Below are positions 1 to 6,083 of a stretch of 6,520 nt of DNA, piece after piece. The DNA is from an uncultured Lachnospiraceae bacterium (GTDB lineage Bacteria; Bacillota; Clostridia; Lachnospirales; Lachnospiraceae). Position numbers and translations under genes: made by a program. The notes below the pieces were generated by a model. The model did no database searches and was not told the DNA's origin. It saw nothing but the letters and a program-made list of their open reading frames with translations. The stretch lies in the NCBI GenBank assembly GCA_902796375.1, contig CADBOW010000019.1, positions 1 to 6,520 on the forward strand, given 5' to 3'. Each line of letters starts with the position of its first letter. Within the stretch, counting starts at the first letter, position 1.

Positions 1-84
1 ATATTTGCTGAAGTGCTTTCTGCTGAGGATCGCCAGCACCGCGACTCCCGACAGCAGCACCAGAAAAAAAGCGACTGTCTTCAT
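1..84 (-). CDS. N-terminal fragment of a membrane protein, probably TadC-like (truncated by window edge)
   Basis: An ATG at 84-82 opens a frame that runs off the left edge after 28 codons. A strong ribosome binding site (AAAGGAGAG, at about 90-97) lies 5-6 bases upstream, which supports this start. The peptide begins MKTVAFF and has one hydrophobic segment at about residues 4-20, followed by a basic stretch containing SRKH at residues 21-24. That is the shape of an N-in membrane anchor or an uncleaved signal. It is the next gene after tadB, separated by a 167-bp tandem-repeat spacer. In Tad loci the gene after tadB is usually tadC, whose product begins with a membrane helix and forms the inner-membrane platform with TadB, so TadC is the best guess. 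A small pilin or another membrane protein remains possible because nothing diagnostic is inside the window. Confidence 0.6.
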   Translation of the reverse strand, partial: MKTVAFFLVLLSGVAVLAILSRKHFSKY

Positions 85-110
85 TGAACTCTCCTTTTGC
101 ACATACTCTT

Positions 111-285
111 CCTATCTTCTGCCCAGGGCCTTCCGCACACCTCTGCCTATCTTCTGTCCAGGGCCTTCCGCACACCTCTGCCTATCTTCTGCCCAGGGCC
201 TTCCGCACACCTCTGCCTATCTTCTGCCCAGAGCCTTCCGCGCTCCTCTTCTCATCTTCTGCCCAGAGCCTTCCCCAGCATACGG
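111..285 (-). repeat. 35-bp tandem repeat array, about five copies, spanning the end of tadB
   Basis: Five consecutive 35-base units lie at 111-145, 146-180, 181-215, 216-250 and 251-285. Units 1 and 3 are identical, unit 2 differs at one base, and unit 4 differs at four bases (three of them in its last ten). Unit 5 matches only in its first 24 or so bases, and these are the last codons of tadB. On the minus strand each unit contains AAGGCCCTGGGCAGAAGATAG or a close variant, which would read Lys-Ala-Leu-Gly-Arg-Arg-stop, the same ending as TadB. The array therefore looks like expansion of the 3' end of tadB into the spacer before the next gene. Because 35 is not a multiple of 3, the copies fall in changing frames. 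There are no unique spacers between copies. Confidence 0.9.
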
Positions 286-1097
286 TCAGCCAGCAGATCC
301 GCGCCGATATTCGCCGCAAGGGCAATCGACATGACTATGGCTCCTCCAAGTCCTGTATACAGAGGTGCCATATAGGCGCCGTTCATCAACCTCATATAAA
401 GCAGCATCACTGAAGGCATCAGCGTCATAATGCGCTGTTCCAGCTGTTTCTCCGACAGAGTTGTCTCTATCTCCTGCTGCAGTCCCAGCGACTGTTGAAG
501 CCGTTCCGCCGCCTTTCGTACGGTACGGATCAGGTCCCCCCCGGTTCTCTGCTGGATCCGAAGTACCTGGGCGAATTCCTGCGCTTCTTCGATCTCAACT
601 TCCTCTGCATATTCCTGAAATGCCTTCCAGACCGGAGTCCCGATCCCTGTCTTCTGACGGATCTCCGTCACGTATCTTACGATCTCATTTCCGGAGCCAT
701 AGACCAGCGTAAGATCTCCCTCAGCGATCTCCAGCGTATTCTCCAGGGAATACCCTGCTTCCAGTGCGGTTTCCAATGACAGAAGGAGTCTCCGGAAATT
801 CTCTCTGCGTTTTCTCTGCCTTCTTTTTTCCGCAGCCCGATCCACAACAACGCCGATATACAGACCTCCCAGTGCTCCCGGGATCAGCCCCGGAAGCCGT
901 CCGTAGTACAGCCATGTGATAAATATCGTTCCCAGGAACACTGCCGGAAATGCAGCAGCCGAAGGAAGCCTCCTTTTCCTGCCGGATGCTCTCCCGACGT
1001 TCTTCCCGGATGCTCTCCCGATGCCCTTGCCGGACACCTTTCTGCAACCCCTGCCGAAAGCACCCGCGATGCCCCTGTCGCTCCTTCCTGTATCCAT
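252..1097 (-). CDS. tadB: TadB-like type II secretion system F family protein, Tad pilus inner-membrane platform
   Basis: This 281-residue protein matches the TadB layout. A charged N-terminal region is followed by two closely spaced hydrophobic segments (about 45-64 and 70-86). A cytoplasmic helical T2SF domain comes next (about 100-225, with FRRLLLSLETALEAGYSLEN near its start), then two more hydrophobic segments (about 224-238 and 246-265). TadB and TadC form the membrane platform on which the CpaF ATPase assembles or retracts Flp pili. The ATG at 1097 lies one base after the cpaF stop (TGAGATG) with AGGAGG nine bases upstream, which points to an operon with coupled translation. Two features are odd. 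The first 44 residues are a basic Gly/Arg/Lys-rich extension made of octapeptide repeats, and the last codons are embedded in a 35-bp tandem repeat. Family assignment is firm; the TadB versus TadC label rests on gene order and the N-terminal helix pair. Confidence 0.87.
   Translation of the reverse strand: MDTGRSDRGIAGAFGRGCRKVSGKGIGRASGKNVGRASGRKRRLPSAAAFPAVFLGTIFITWLYYGRLPGLIPGALGGLYIGVVVDRAAEKRRQRKRRENFRRLLLSLETALEAGYSLENTLEIAEGDLTLVYGSGNEIVRYVTEIRQKTGIGTPVWKAFQEYAEEVEIEEAQEFAQVLRIQQRTGGDLIRTVRKAAERLQQSLGLQQEIETTLSEKQLEQRIMTLMPSVMLLYMRLMNGAYMAPLYTGLGGAIVMSIALAANIGADLLADRMLGKALGRR
984..1079 (-). repeat. In-frame 24-bp tandem repeat encoding octapeptides at the TadB N-terminus
   Basis: Four in-frame 24-base units occupy 1056-1079, 1032-1055, 1008-1031 and 984-1007. 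They encode DRGIAGAF, GRGCRKVS, GKGIGRAS and GKNVGRAS (residues 7-38), followed by GRKRR. The last two units share the base string GGATGCTCTCCCGA (plus strand) and are the most alike. The first two have diverged, so the repeat is old or under protein-level selection. The encoded stretch is strongly basic and glycine-rich and lies before the first membrane helix, so it is predicted to be cytoplasmic. Confidence 0.85.
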
Positions 1098-1098
1098 C

Positions 1099-2388
1099 TC
1101 ACGGATCCTCCTTCTTCACCAGAGCGTACTGTTCCATCCCCTCCGGCTCCTGAACCTCCGACAGGATCCGGTAGGCCTCCATACAGCCTGCCATACATAG
1201 CTTCTCCACATGAAACAGGCGGTTCACCCGGATGAGACGGCCCTGAACCCTGCCGCCGGCATCCCCGGCATCCTCAAACTGAAATAAAGGTCTTAACACG
1301 ATTTCATCCCCTTCGTAACCCATAACCTCTGTAATCTCAAGCACCCTTCTGCTTTTATCCCTCAGTCGTCCCAGGTGAACGATGATATCCAGTGCCGAGG
1401 CTATCTTTCTCCGGATCGCCGCAAGCGGGATCTCCTCCGCCGACAGCACCATGGTCTCCAGCCGGAGCAGCATATCACTGACGGAATTTGCATGCCCGGT
1501 GGACAGACTCCCCTCATGCCCCGTAAGCATGGCCGTCAGCATATCCGCCGCCGCCGCATCCCGAACCTCGCCAACAATGATACGATCCGGGCGCATCCTG
1601 AGACTTGTACGAACCAGCTCCCGGATATCGATCTGGTTCCTTCCCTCCACATTTGCATTCCGAGCCTCCAGACGGACCAGATTCTTCGGCCCCTGCAGCG
1701 ACAGCTCGGCCACATCCTCTATGGTGATCACCCGTTCATCCTCCGGGATTGCCTCCGCAAGAGCATTCAGAAATGTCGTCTTTCCCGAACCGGTGCCCCC
1801 GGATACGAAAATGTTATATTTCGCCCGCACCAGCATAAGCAGGAGTTCCGCCGCTTCCGGTTCCAGACTTCCCATCCGTACCAGATCCTCCATATGAAAT
1901 GCCTGATCCGGAAACTTACGCACGGTAACTGCGTGACCGCCTCTGGAGATGGTTCCCAGGACCACATTGATCCTGGAGCCGTCTGAAAGTACGGCATCCG
2001 CTATGGGATTTGTCTCGCTGATGCTTCTGTTGGCAGAGGAAACCATCTGACGGATCACATTCAGAAGTCTTTCCTCACTGGAAAAAGCCTTACCCGTGCA
2101 GAGCAGACGTCCCTCCCGTTCCACATAGATCGGTTCTGTCCCGTTGACCATGATCTCCGTGATGGTGGGATCCTCCAGAAAATCAGACAGAACATCCAGA
2201 CCCCGGATGGAATGAAAGAGTTTTCTGCGAAGCTCCATTTTCTCCGAAAGGGGGATATACTCTCCCCTGGACTCCTCCAGGATGATACGGTCGATCACCC
2301 GGCCAACCTCTTCATCCTTCAGTTCCTCCGTCATCCGAAGCTCCTGCAGGATTCTCTCCTTCAGATGCTCCAGTCTTCCCTGCTCCAA
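1099..2388 (-). CDS. cpaF: CpaF/TadA family secretion ATPase of the Tad pilus
   Basis: A 429-residue type II/IV secretion ATPase that powers Flp pilus assembly at the cytoplasmic face of the membrane, working with TadB and TadC. The visible motifs are in the right order: an N-terminal helical region and DPTITEIMVNG at 73-83 (typical of CpaF); Walker A GGTGSGKT at 197-204; an Asp box ITIEDVAEL at 221-229; Walker B with RIIVGEVRD at 269-277; and a His box TGHEGSLSTGHANS at 289-302. Length is normal for the family. The start is a TTG at 2388-2386, chosen because GGAGGTGA lies six bases upstream. The next in-frame ATG (codon 19) has no comparable site. The gene overlaps the upstream CpaE-like gene by 28 bp and is followed one base later by tadB, so the three should be co-transcribed and translationally coupled. 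The 80 residues after the ATPase core are less conserved. No motif appears damaged. Confidence 0.95.
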   Translation of the reverse strand: MEQGRLEHLKERILQELRMTEELKDEEVGRVIDRIILEESRGEYIPLSEKMELRRKLFHSIRGLDVLSDFLEDPTITEIMVNGTEPIYVEREGRLLCTGKAFSSEERLLNVIRQMVSSANRSISETNPIADAVLSDGSRINVVLGTISRGGHAVTVRKFPDQAFHMEDLVRMGSLEPEAAELLLMLVRAKYNIFVSGGTGSGKTTFLNALAEAIPEDERVITIEDVAELSLQGPKNLVRLEARNANVEGRNQIDIRELVRTSLRMRPDRIIVGEVRDAAAADMLTAMLTGHEGSLSTGHANSVSDMLLRLETMVLSAEEIPLAAIRRKIASALDIIVHLGRLRDKSRRVLEITEVMGYEGDEIVLRPLFQFEDAGDAGGRVQGRLIRVNRLFHVEKLCMAGCMEAYRILSEVQEPEGMEQYALVKKEDP

Positions 2389-3311
2389 GGCTCACCTCCA
2401 TATCCTTCCATTCCCAGACATGCCAGGATCTGCTGCGGTTCTCCGCTCTCAACCGCTTCTTTCGTAAGCTCCACCGCACACAGTCTCCGAAGGACCTCCC
2501 CCAGCTTCATACTCCGAAGCTGCTCCCGGGCCGCCTGTATCTTCGCCTGAGATACGGGGTCCGTCAGAACCGGCATGTAGATCCTTTCGAACAACGTGAG
2601 GAGGGACAGCTCCTGCAGGGACGCCCCGCCCACATCGTAGACCAGTGTCCGGTACCGCCCCGGTTGAAGCAGCTGTTCGTGAAGCCATTCCAGATCTCCC
2701 CTTTGAACATCCCGAAGCTCGGAGAATATGCCCGACACATATAGGATCTGTAATCCATCATCCGAAATGGTTTCCCGAAGCACCGCCTCATATAGATCCG
2801 GGGAACGTTGTTTCACCAGGTAGAGCACCTCGGAATGAACGACCCTGTCCGCATATTCCTCCATCCCGATATAAAGCCCGTCCTGTTCCGAGCCTGCCCG
2901 AAGCAGTGCACGCGCCAGCGCCGTTTTGCCGCATCGACCCAGCGGCGAGAATACCGCGATACAGCCGGAAGGCCGAGAACTGACGTCTCTTCCTTTTTTC
3001 GCCTTCATAAGAAGGTCCTTGCAGATTTCCCGAACAGGCCGGTACTTAAAGATACCCTCTCCCGAAGGCTGTTCCGTCAGAATACAGACCGGGATCCCCG
3101 CATCCTCAGCATCCTGTCCCAGTACTTCCTTTTCCCATCCGTCCAGCACCAGAAGATCCATCTCCTGTACCGGAATACACTCGGACAGGACCTCAGGTCT
3201 GCTGAAGACCATGGCCTCGATCTTTCCTGCCGAGATCCGTTTCAGAGCCATCATCAGGCTGGCTCCGTACTCCGGATTCCTGCTGCAGATTCCGATCCTG
3301 CAGGTCCGCAT
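2361..3311 (-). CDS. CpaE/TadZ-like P-loop protein of the Tad pilus locus
   Basis: A 316-residue protein whose place directly before cpaF, and overall layout, fit the CpaE/TadZ family, which localises the pilus machine in the cell. Residues 1-105 resemble a degenerate receiver-like domain, with the hydrophobic strand MDLLVLDGW at 51-59. A MinD/ParA-like domain follows, with a P-loop FSPLGRCGKT at 121-130 and a Walker B-like strand TLVYDVGG at 222-229. The deviant Walker A of MinD/ParA proteins is KGGxGKT. Here the signature lysine position is leucine (LGRCGKT), so ATP-dependent dimerisation of the usual kind may be altered or absent. The start ATG has AAGGGGGTGA just upstream. A probable promoter lies at 3339-3367, making this the first gene of the operon. 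Similarity is judged from motifs and context, so the exact family name is less certain than for CpaF. Confidence 0.8.
   Translation of the reverse strand: MRTCRIGICSRNPEYGASLMMALKRISAGKIEAMVFSRPEVLSECIPVQEMDLLVLDGWEKEVLGQDAEDAGIPVCILTEQPSGEGIFKYRPVREICKDLLMKAKKGRDVSSRPSGCIAVFSPLGRCGKTALARALLRAGSEQDGLYIGMEEYADRVVHSEVLYLVKQRSPDLYEAVLRETISDDGLQILYVSGIFSELRDVQRGDLEWLHEQLLQPGRYRTLVYDVGGASLQELSLLTLFERIYMPVLTDPVSQAKIQAAREQLRSMKLGEVLRRLCAVELTKEAVESGEPQQILACLGMEGYGGEPWSREDWSI
2389..2400 (-). promoter_or_regulatory. Ribosome binding site that fixes the TTG start of cpaF
   Basis: On the minus strand GGAGGTGA is followed by GCC and then TTG. The site pairs well with the 16S anti-Shine-Dalgarno sequence at a spacing of six bases from GGAGG to the start. 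It lies inside the last codons of the CpaE-like gene, so ribosomes finishing that gene would pass the start before terminating 28 bases further on. Confidence 0.75.
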
Positions 3312-3338
3312 CTCGTCACCCCCTTCGTTCGTGACATA

Positions 3339-3367
3339 AATGTAGCACTCCGGCCCTCTACCGTAAA
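3339..3367 (-). promoter_or_regulatory. Probable sigma-A type promoter of the Tad operon
   Basis: On the minus strand a -35-like TTTACG (3367-3362) is separated by exactly 17 bases from a -10-like TACATT (3344-3339). The -10 is preceded by TGC, which gives an extended -10 element. Each hexamer matches four of six consensus bases. Transcription would begin near 3332, leaving a leader of about 20 bases that contains the ribosome binding site of the CpaE-like gene. The match is moderate and no experimental start is known. Confidence 0.45.
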
Positions 3368-3368
3368 C

Positions 3369-3384
3369 CTCTATTTATATAGAG
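3369..3384. promoter_or_regulatory. Perfect inverted repeat abutting the Tad promoter, possible operator
   Basis: CTCTAT-TTAT-ATAGAG is a perfect 6-bp inverted repeat with a 4-base centre. It lies one base upstream of the proposed -35 hexamer of the Tad operon. Its position fits a regulator binding site, either an activator or a repressor. It is AT-rich in the middle and also contains TATAAA on the minus strand, so it could be a second -10 element, but no good -35 lies 16-18 bases upstream of that. Confidence 0.35.
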
Positions 3385-3385
3385 T

Positions 3386-3708
3386 TTGTTGCGCGCATTT
3401 TCGTTGCTTTCGCATGTCAAACGAGTAAACATACCGTTTCCTACCCCGTCCCCCACAGATCCTGATCATGTGGCAGATCACACGTGGAGCCGCCCTTGTT
3501 TTGCCTGCAGGCAGGCTTGCACAAAACCCGCCTCGCAGAACGCCATGCCGATCTCCGGACACTTCGTAGTCGCGGATATGCATGGATCATTTTACACGCA
3601 AAGAGCCACAGGATATTGCATCCCGTGGCTGCTCTCAAACACACTGCCCACCGGTTTCCCACAGTAGAATTCCGGGAAATGTGGACATCCCTTATCTGTT
3701 CTTTACAT
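3386..3708. other. Non-coding intergenic stretch with several small hairpins
   Basis: Frames here are short, lack ribosome binding sites and show no recognisable protein family, so I annotate no gene. The stretch holds several inverted repeats: CCACA...TGTGG at 3453-3473, with an inner GATC pair; GTTTTGCCTG...CAGGC...AAAAC at 3498-3527; a 10-bp stem at 3604-3630; and CCACA...TGTGG at 3659-3684. A consensus -35-like TTGACA sits at 3420-3415 (minus strand) without a -10 partner. The density of stems suggests a structured RNA, a decayed element or a regulatory leader, but none matches a riboswitch class I can recognise. Confidence 0.4.
3604..3630 (-). terminator. Stem-loop, possible weak secondary terminator
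   Basis: AGCCAC-A-GGAT, loop of five bases, ATCC-C-GTGGCT. This gives a 6-bp stem, one A-C mismatch, then a 4-bp stem. On the minus strand it is followed by CTTTG, a short T run too weak for a confident intrinsic terminator. It lies about 80 bases beyond the main terminator of the leucine-rich-repeat gene and could be a backup, or part of a structured RNA. Confidence 0.3.
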
Positions 3709-3744
3709 AAAACGAGGGTGCGTATAAAAACGCACCCCGTTTTT
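3709..3744. terminator. Bidirectional intrinsic terminator after the leucine-rich-repeat gene
   Basis: GGGTGCGT (3716-3723) pairs with ACGCACCC (3730-3737) around a six-base loop. The stem is extended by AAAACG (3709-3714) pairing with CGTTTT (3738-3743), with one bulged A at 3715. The run of T on the minus strand is TTTT, and on the plus strand five T at 3740-3744, so it can stop transcription both ways. It lies about 42 bases past the stop of the BspA-like gene and insulates the Tad operon from it. Confidence 0.88.
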
Positions 3745-3785
3745 CATGAAATCTGCCAGCAACATTCCGTAGCCCGGATTTCAGA

Positions 3786-6083
3786 TTATTTTACTTTTGT
3801 TACCTTTACAACCTTGCCCTTCTGAATCTTATAACGCTTACCGTTAATGATCTTTGTTCCGGAGAAGGTGAGCTGTACCTTACCCTTCTTCACGAACCAG
3901 GATCCGCTCTTCGAATTTACCTTTCCTTTGAAGATTCCGGTCTTCGCGGTATTGATCCTTCCCTTCACCAGATAATACCATCCGGTATTATACTTGGCAA
4001 AGCCGGTGAATTTCAGGTTGACCTTTCCTTTCTCCACACGCCAGTAACCACTGGTGCCGTTTACTTTGCCCTTGATCACTCCGGTTTTGGCAACGGCCTT
4101 TCCCTTGGACACGTAATACCAAGTGCTGTTATACTTTGCGAAGCCGGTGGCTGACTTCATCACACCGTTCTTCACATAGTAGAGCTTGTTTTCATACTTC
4201 TGCAGCCCTGTTTTCGAAGTATTAAACAGGTAATACTTCTGGGTCTTGCTGCTGGTATATTTCTTTCCGTTCAGAGTCACAGTGGCTGTAAACTTTTTCT
4301 GTCCGGCCGCATTCACGGTGGCCTTCTTTGTGATCTTGCTGGTGATCTTTGCCTGAAGTGTCTTGGTGTGACTGCTGAAGTTGTTGCATGTGAACTTCGC
4401 CTTGGCTGACTTTACGCCACTCCAGGTCCATTCGGGATTGCCATAGGAATGTCCCGGCCAGTTCATCGTGGATGCATCCACAAAGGTAAAACCGTTCTTC
4501 TTCGCATAGGTCTCGGCAGCCGTTCCGGAATAGCCTATGATCTTAAAGCCATCCACCTTGATGGCTTCATGAGGCTTCTGATAAACGCGGTCGCCATCCT
4601 TGATCTCGCCTTTTCCAAAGAACTCAGCTCCAATCCATCCCCACATGTTATCTGAACTCATAACCAGGTCGTCCTGGATCCAGACGGAACCGCAGTCCCT
4701 CAGCTCTTCATTTTTAAATCCGAATGCGTAATCTCCGATGGTCTTCACCGACTTCGGAATATATACCGACTTGAGATTCGTATTTCCGAAGGCACCGGCG
4801 CCGACCTCCGTCACGGTCTCGGGAATCTGAATCTCCTCGATACTCGTATTAAAGAAGGATACTCCTCCGATATACAGCAGGCCTTCCGGAAGTGTAACAC
4901 CGGATATTCTGGATCCGAAACCGTCCGGACTCTGGAATGCCATATAGGCGATGCCCTTCGTTCCTGCCTTCACATCTACGGTGGTATTCCAGGGGATGGT
5001 GCCCTTGTAGCTATAGAATGCTCCTCCGGTATAAACCGGTCCATTCTTCTGATTATCATACCATCTGCTGCCATACAGGAAGCCTTCCACTCCCCCCACA
5101 ACCTTCTTCAGATTCTTCGAAAATGTAATATCGGACAGGTCGTATGTATAGAGTAAGGCTTCATACTGTATCTCCGTTACACTGTCGGGAATGACCAGGG
5201 ATTTGATCCCCGAACAGTAGAAGGCATCCTTCCCGATCACCTGGGTATTCTTCCCAAGCTGTATATCCAGATCGTCGCTGAATGTGAACAGTCCGGATGG
5301 AATCGTCCGGATTCCCGAACCGAGAACCACCTTCTTCGTCCGAACGCCATCAAACTCCGAACCACTGATATCCGTAACGGAATCCGGTATTACGATCTCC
5401 GGGGCATCAATCCCGGCGAAATCCATCAGGACTCTTGTGGTCCCTTCGGCAAAAAGCAGCTTCTCCGTGGTTAAGTAGCCCAAATACAATCTGTAAGCGC
5501 CATCATTCGCAGTCTTCGGAACCGTAAGGCTCTTCATCTTTGCCCCGTCGAACTGGTCATCGTAGAAGATTGCCCCTTCCGGAAGGACTACATCCTTCAG
5601 ACTCGTGCAGTTATGGAAATTGCTCCCTAGTCCCATAAACCGAATATGATCCAGGTTTATCTTTTCCAGGCCGGTGGCATATGCAAATGCTTCATATTCA
5701 ATCTTGGTTACCGAATCCGGAAGAACCACCTCCCGAATGGTCGTATTATTCTCAAATGCATGCCAGATGCTGACCACCTTACGGTTGGCAATCTTTGACG
5801 GAATCTCCACCTTGGATGCCGTGCCCGTATAGTTTACGATAACCGCATTTTCATTGGTATCAACCATATACACGAAATCACCGGATACCCAGCTTTGCCC
5901 ATCTTTAAATTCCGTATCGACTCTGCTGTTATCGTTCGTGTCCTCATCTCCTGCATTCGCCGCCTGATCCGCGCTCTGCACCTCCGCCGCCTCCATCTCT
6001 CTGGATGAAGGAAGGAAGCAGACGATCATGGCTATGATCATCATGAATGCGATGAACTTTTTTTCTATCTTACTCAGTTTCAT
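3786..6083 (-). CDS. Secreted BspA-like leucine-rich-repeat surface protein with C-terminal wall-binding-like repeats
   Basis: A 765-residue exported protein. Residues 1-32 form a signal peptide: basic KLSKIEKK, a hydrophobic core at 10-24, and likely cleavage near MEA-AEV. Residues about 85-460 hold irregular BspA-type (LRR_5) repeats, seen in recurring phrases such as LPDSVTKIEYEAF, IPDSVTEIQYEAL and IPKSVKTIGDYAF. Residues 514-535 (IIGYSGTAAETYAKKNGFTF) are the usual closing motif of such domains. Residues 544-620 (starting GHSYGNPEWTW) resemble a beta-sandwich domain common in Firmicutes surface proteins. From 625 to the end come six lysine-rich units with the pattern TGFAKYNxxWYYVxKGK, similar to choline- or glucan-binding repeats. 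No LPXTG sorting signal is present, so attachment is probably non-covalent. Family members are adhesins or binding proteins; the ligand here is unknown. The start ATG has AGGAGG seven bases upstream. Confidence 0.9.
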   Translation of the reverse strand: MKLSKIEKKFIAFMMIIAMIVCFLPSSREMEAAEVQSADQAANAGDEDTNDNSRVDTEFKDGQSWVSGDFVYMVDTNENAVIVNYTGTASKVEIPSKIANRKVVSIWHAFENNTTIREVVLPDSVTKIEYEAFAYATGLEKINLDHIRFMGLGSNFHNCTSLKDVVLPEGAIFYDDQFDGAKMKSLTVPKTANDGAYRLYLGYLTTEKLLFAEGTTRVLMDFAGIDAPEIVIPDSVTDISGSEFDGVRTKKVVLGSGIRTIPSGLFTFSDDLDIQLGKNTQVIGKDAFYCSGIKSLVIPDSVTEIQYEALLYTYDLSDITFSKNLKKVVGGVEGFLYGSRWYDNQKNGPVYTGGAFYSYKGTIPWNTTVDVKAGTKGIAYMAFQSPDGFGSRISGVTLPEGLLYIGGVSFFNTSIEEIQIPETVTEVGAGAFGNTNLKSVYIPKSVKTIGDYAFGFKNEELRDCGSVWIQDDLVMSSDNMWGWIGAEFFGKGEIKDGDRVYQKPHEAIKVDGFKIIGYSGTAAETYAKKNGFTFVDASTMNWPGHSYGNPEWTWSGVKSAKAKFTCNNFSSHTKTLQAKITSKITKKATVNAAGQKKFTATVTLNGKKYTSSKTQKYYLFNTSKTGLQKYENKLYYVKNGVMKSATGFAKYNSTWYYVSKGKAVAKTGVIKGKVNGTSGYWRVEKGKVNLKFTGFAKYNTGWYYLVKGRINTAKTGIFKGKVNSKSGSWFVKKGKVQLTFSGTKIINGKRYKIQKGKVVKVTKVK
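3789..4211 (-). repeat. Six lysine/tyrosine-rich repeats at the C-terminus of the BspA-like protein
   Basis: Units begin at residues 625, 646, 667, 693, 715 and 741. They alternate between about 21-residue units (TGFAKYNSTWYYVSKGKA, TGFAKYNTGWYYLVKGRI) and about 26-residue units (TGVIKGKVN...WRVEKGKVNLKF, TGIFKGKVN...WFVKKGKVQLTF). The higher-order period is therefore about 47-48 residues, from duplication of a unit pair. The aromatic and glycine pattern recalls choline/glucan-binding repeats, and the high lysine content would suit binding to anionic wall polymers. Confidence 0.75.

Noticed and set aside
111..285. CRISPR array
   Set aside because: The 35-bp units are directly adjacent with no unique spacers between them, and they continue the coding sequence of tadB. 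This is a tandem repeat.
5..413. Plus-strand open frames across the repeat region, with repeated PRAFRTPLPIFC-like peptides
   Set aside because: They are the complement of the 35-bp tandem repeats and the tadB tail; a repeat without stops in some frames gives open frames automatically. No suitable ribosome binding sites and no recognisable domain.
1375..1986. A 203-codon open frame on the plus strand opposite cpaF
   Set aside because: It is fully antisense to a conserved ATPase with every motif intact, its protein is rich in Arg, His and Pro in no recognisable pattern, and it has no good ribosome binding site.
3415..3420. Consensus -35 TTGACA (minus strand) as the Tad promoter
   Set aside because: The bases 16-18 downstream are GC-rich (TGCGCG) with no -10-like hexamer; the AT-rich TATAAA is about 33 bases away, which is too far.
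3371..3667. Short open frames on both strands in the intergenic stretch (70-94 codons)
   Set aside because: Low-complexity Arg/Cys-rich products, no convincing ribosome binding sites and no family resemblance; the stretch is better described by its hairpins.
3386..3708. Cyclic-di-GMP or other known riboswitch controlling the Tad operon
   Set aside because: I looked for the conserved core elements of the cyclic-di-GMP-I class and did not find them in order, and the likely promoter lies downstream of this stretch, so it would not be in the Tad mRNA.
6000..6083. Lipoprotein signal (cysteine at residue 22) in the BspA-like protein
   Set aside because: The residues before the cysteine are Met-Ile-Val, which do not fit a lipobox (small residue required just before Cys); a normal cleaved signal peptide ending near MEA-AEV fits better.
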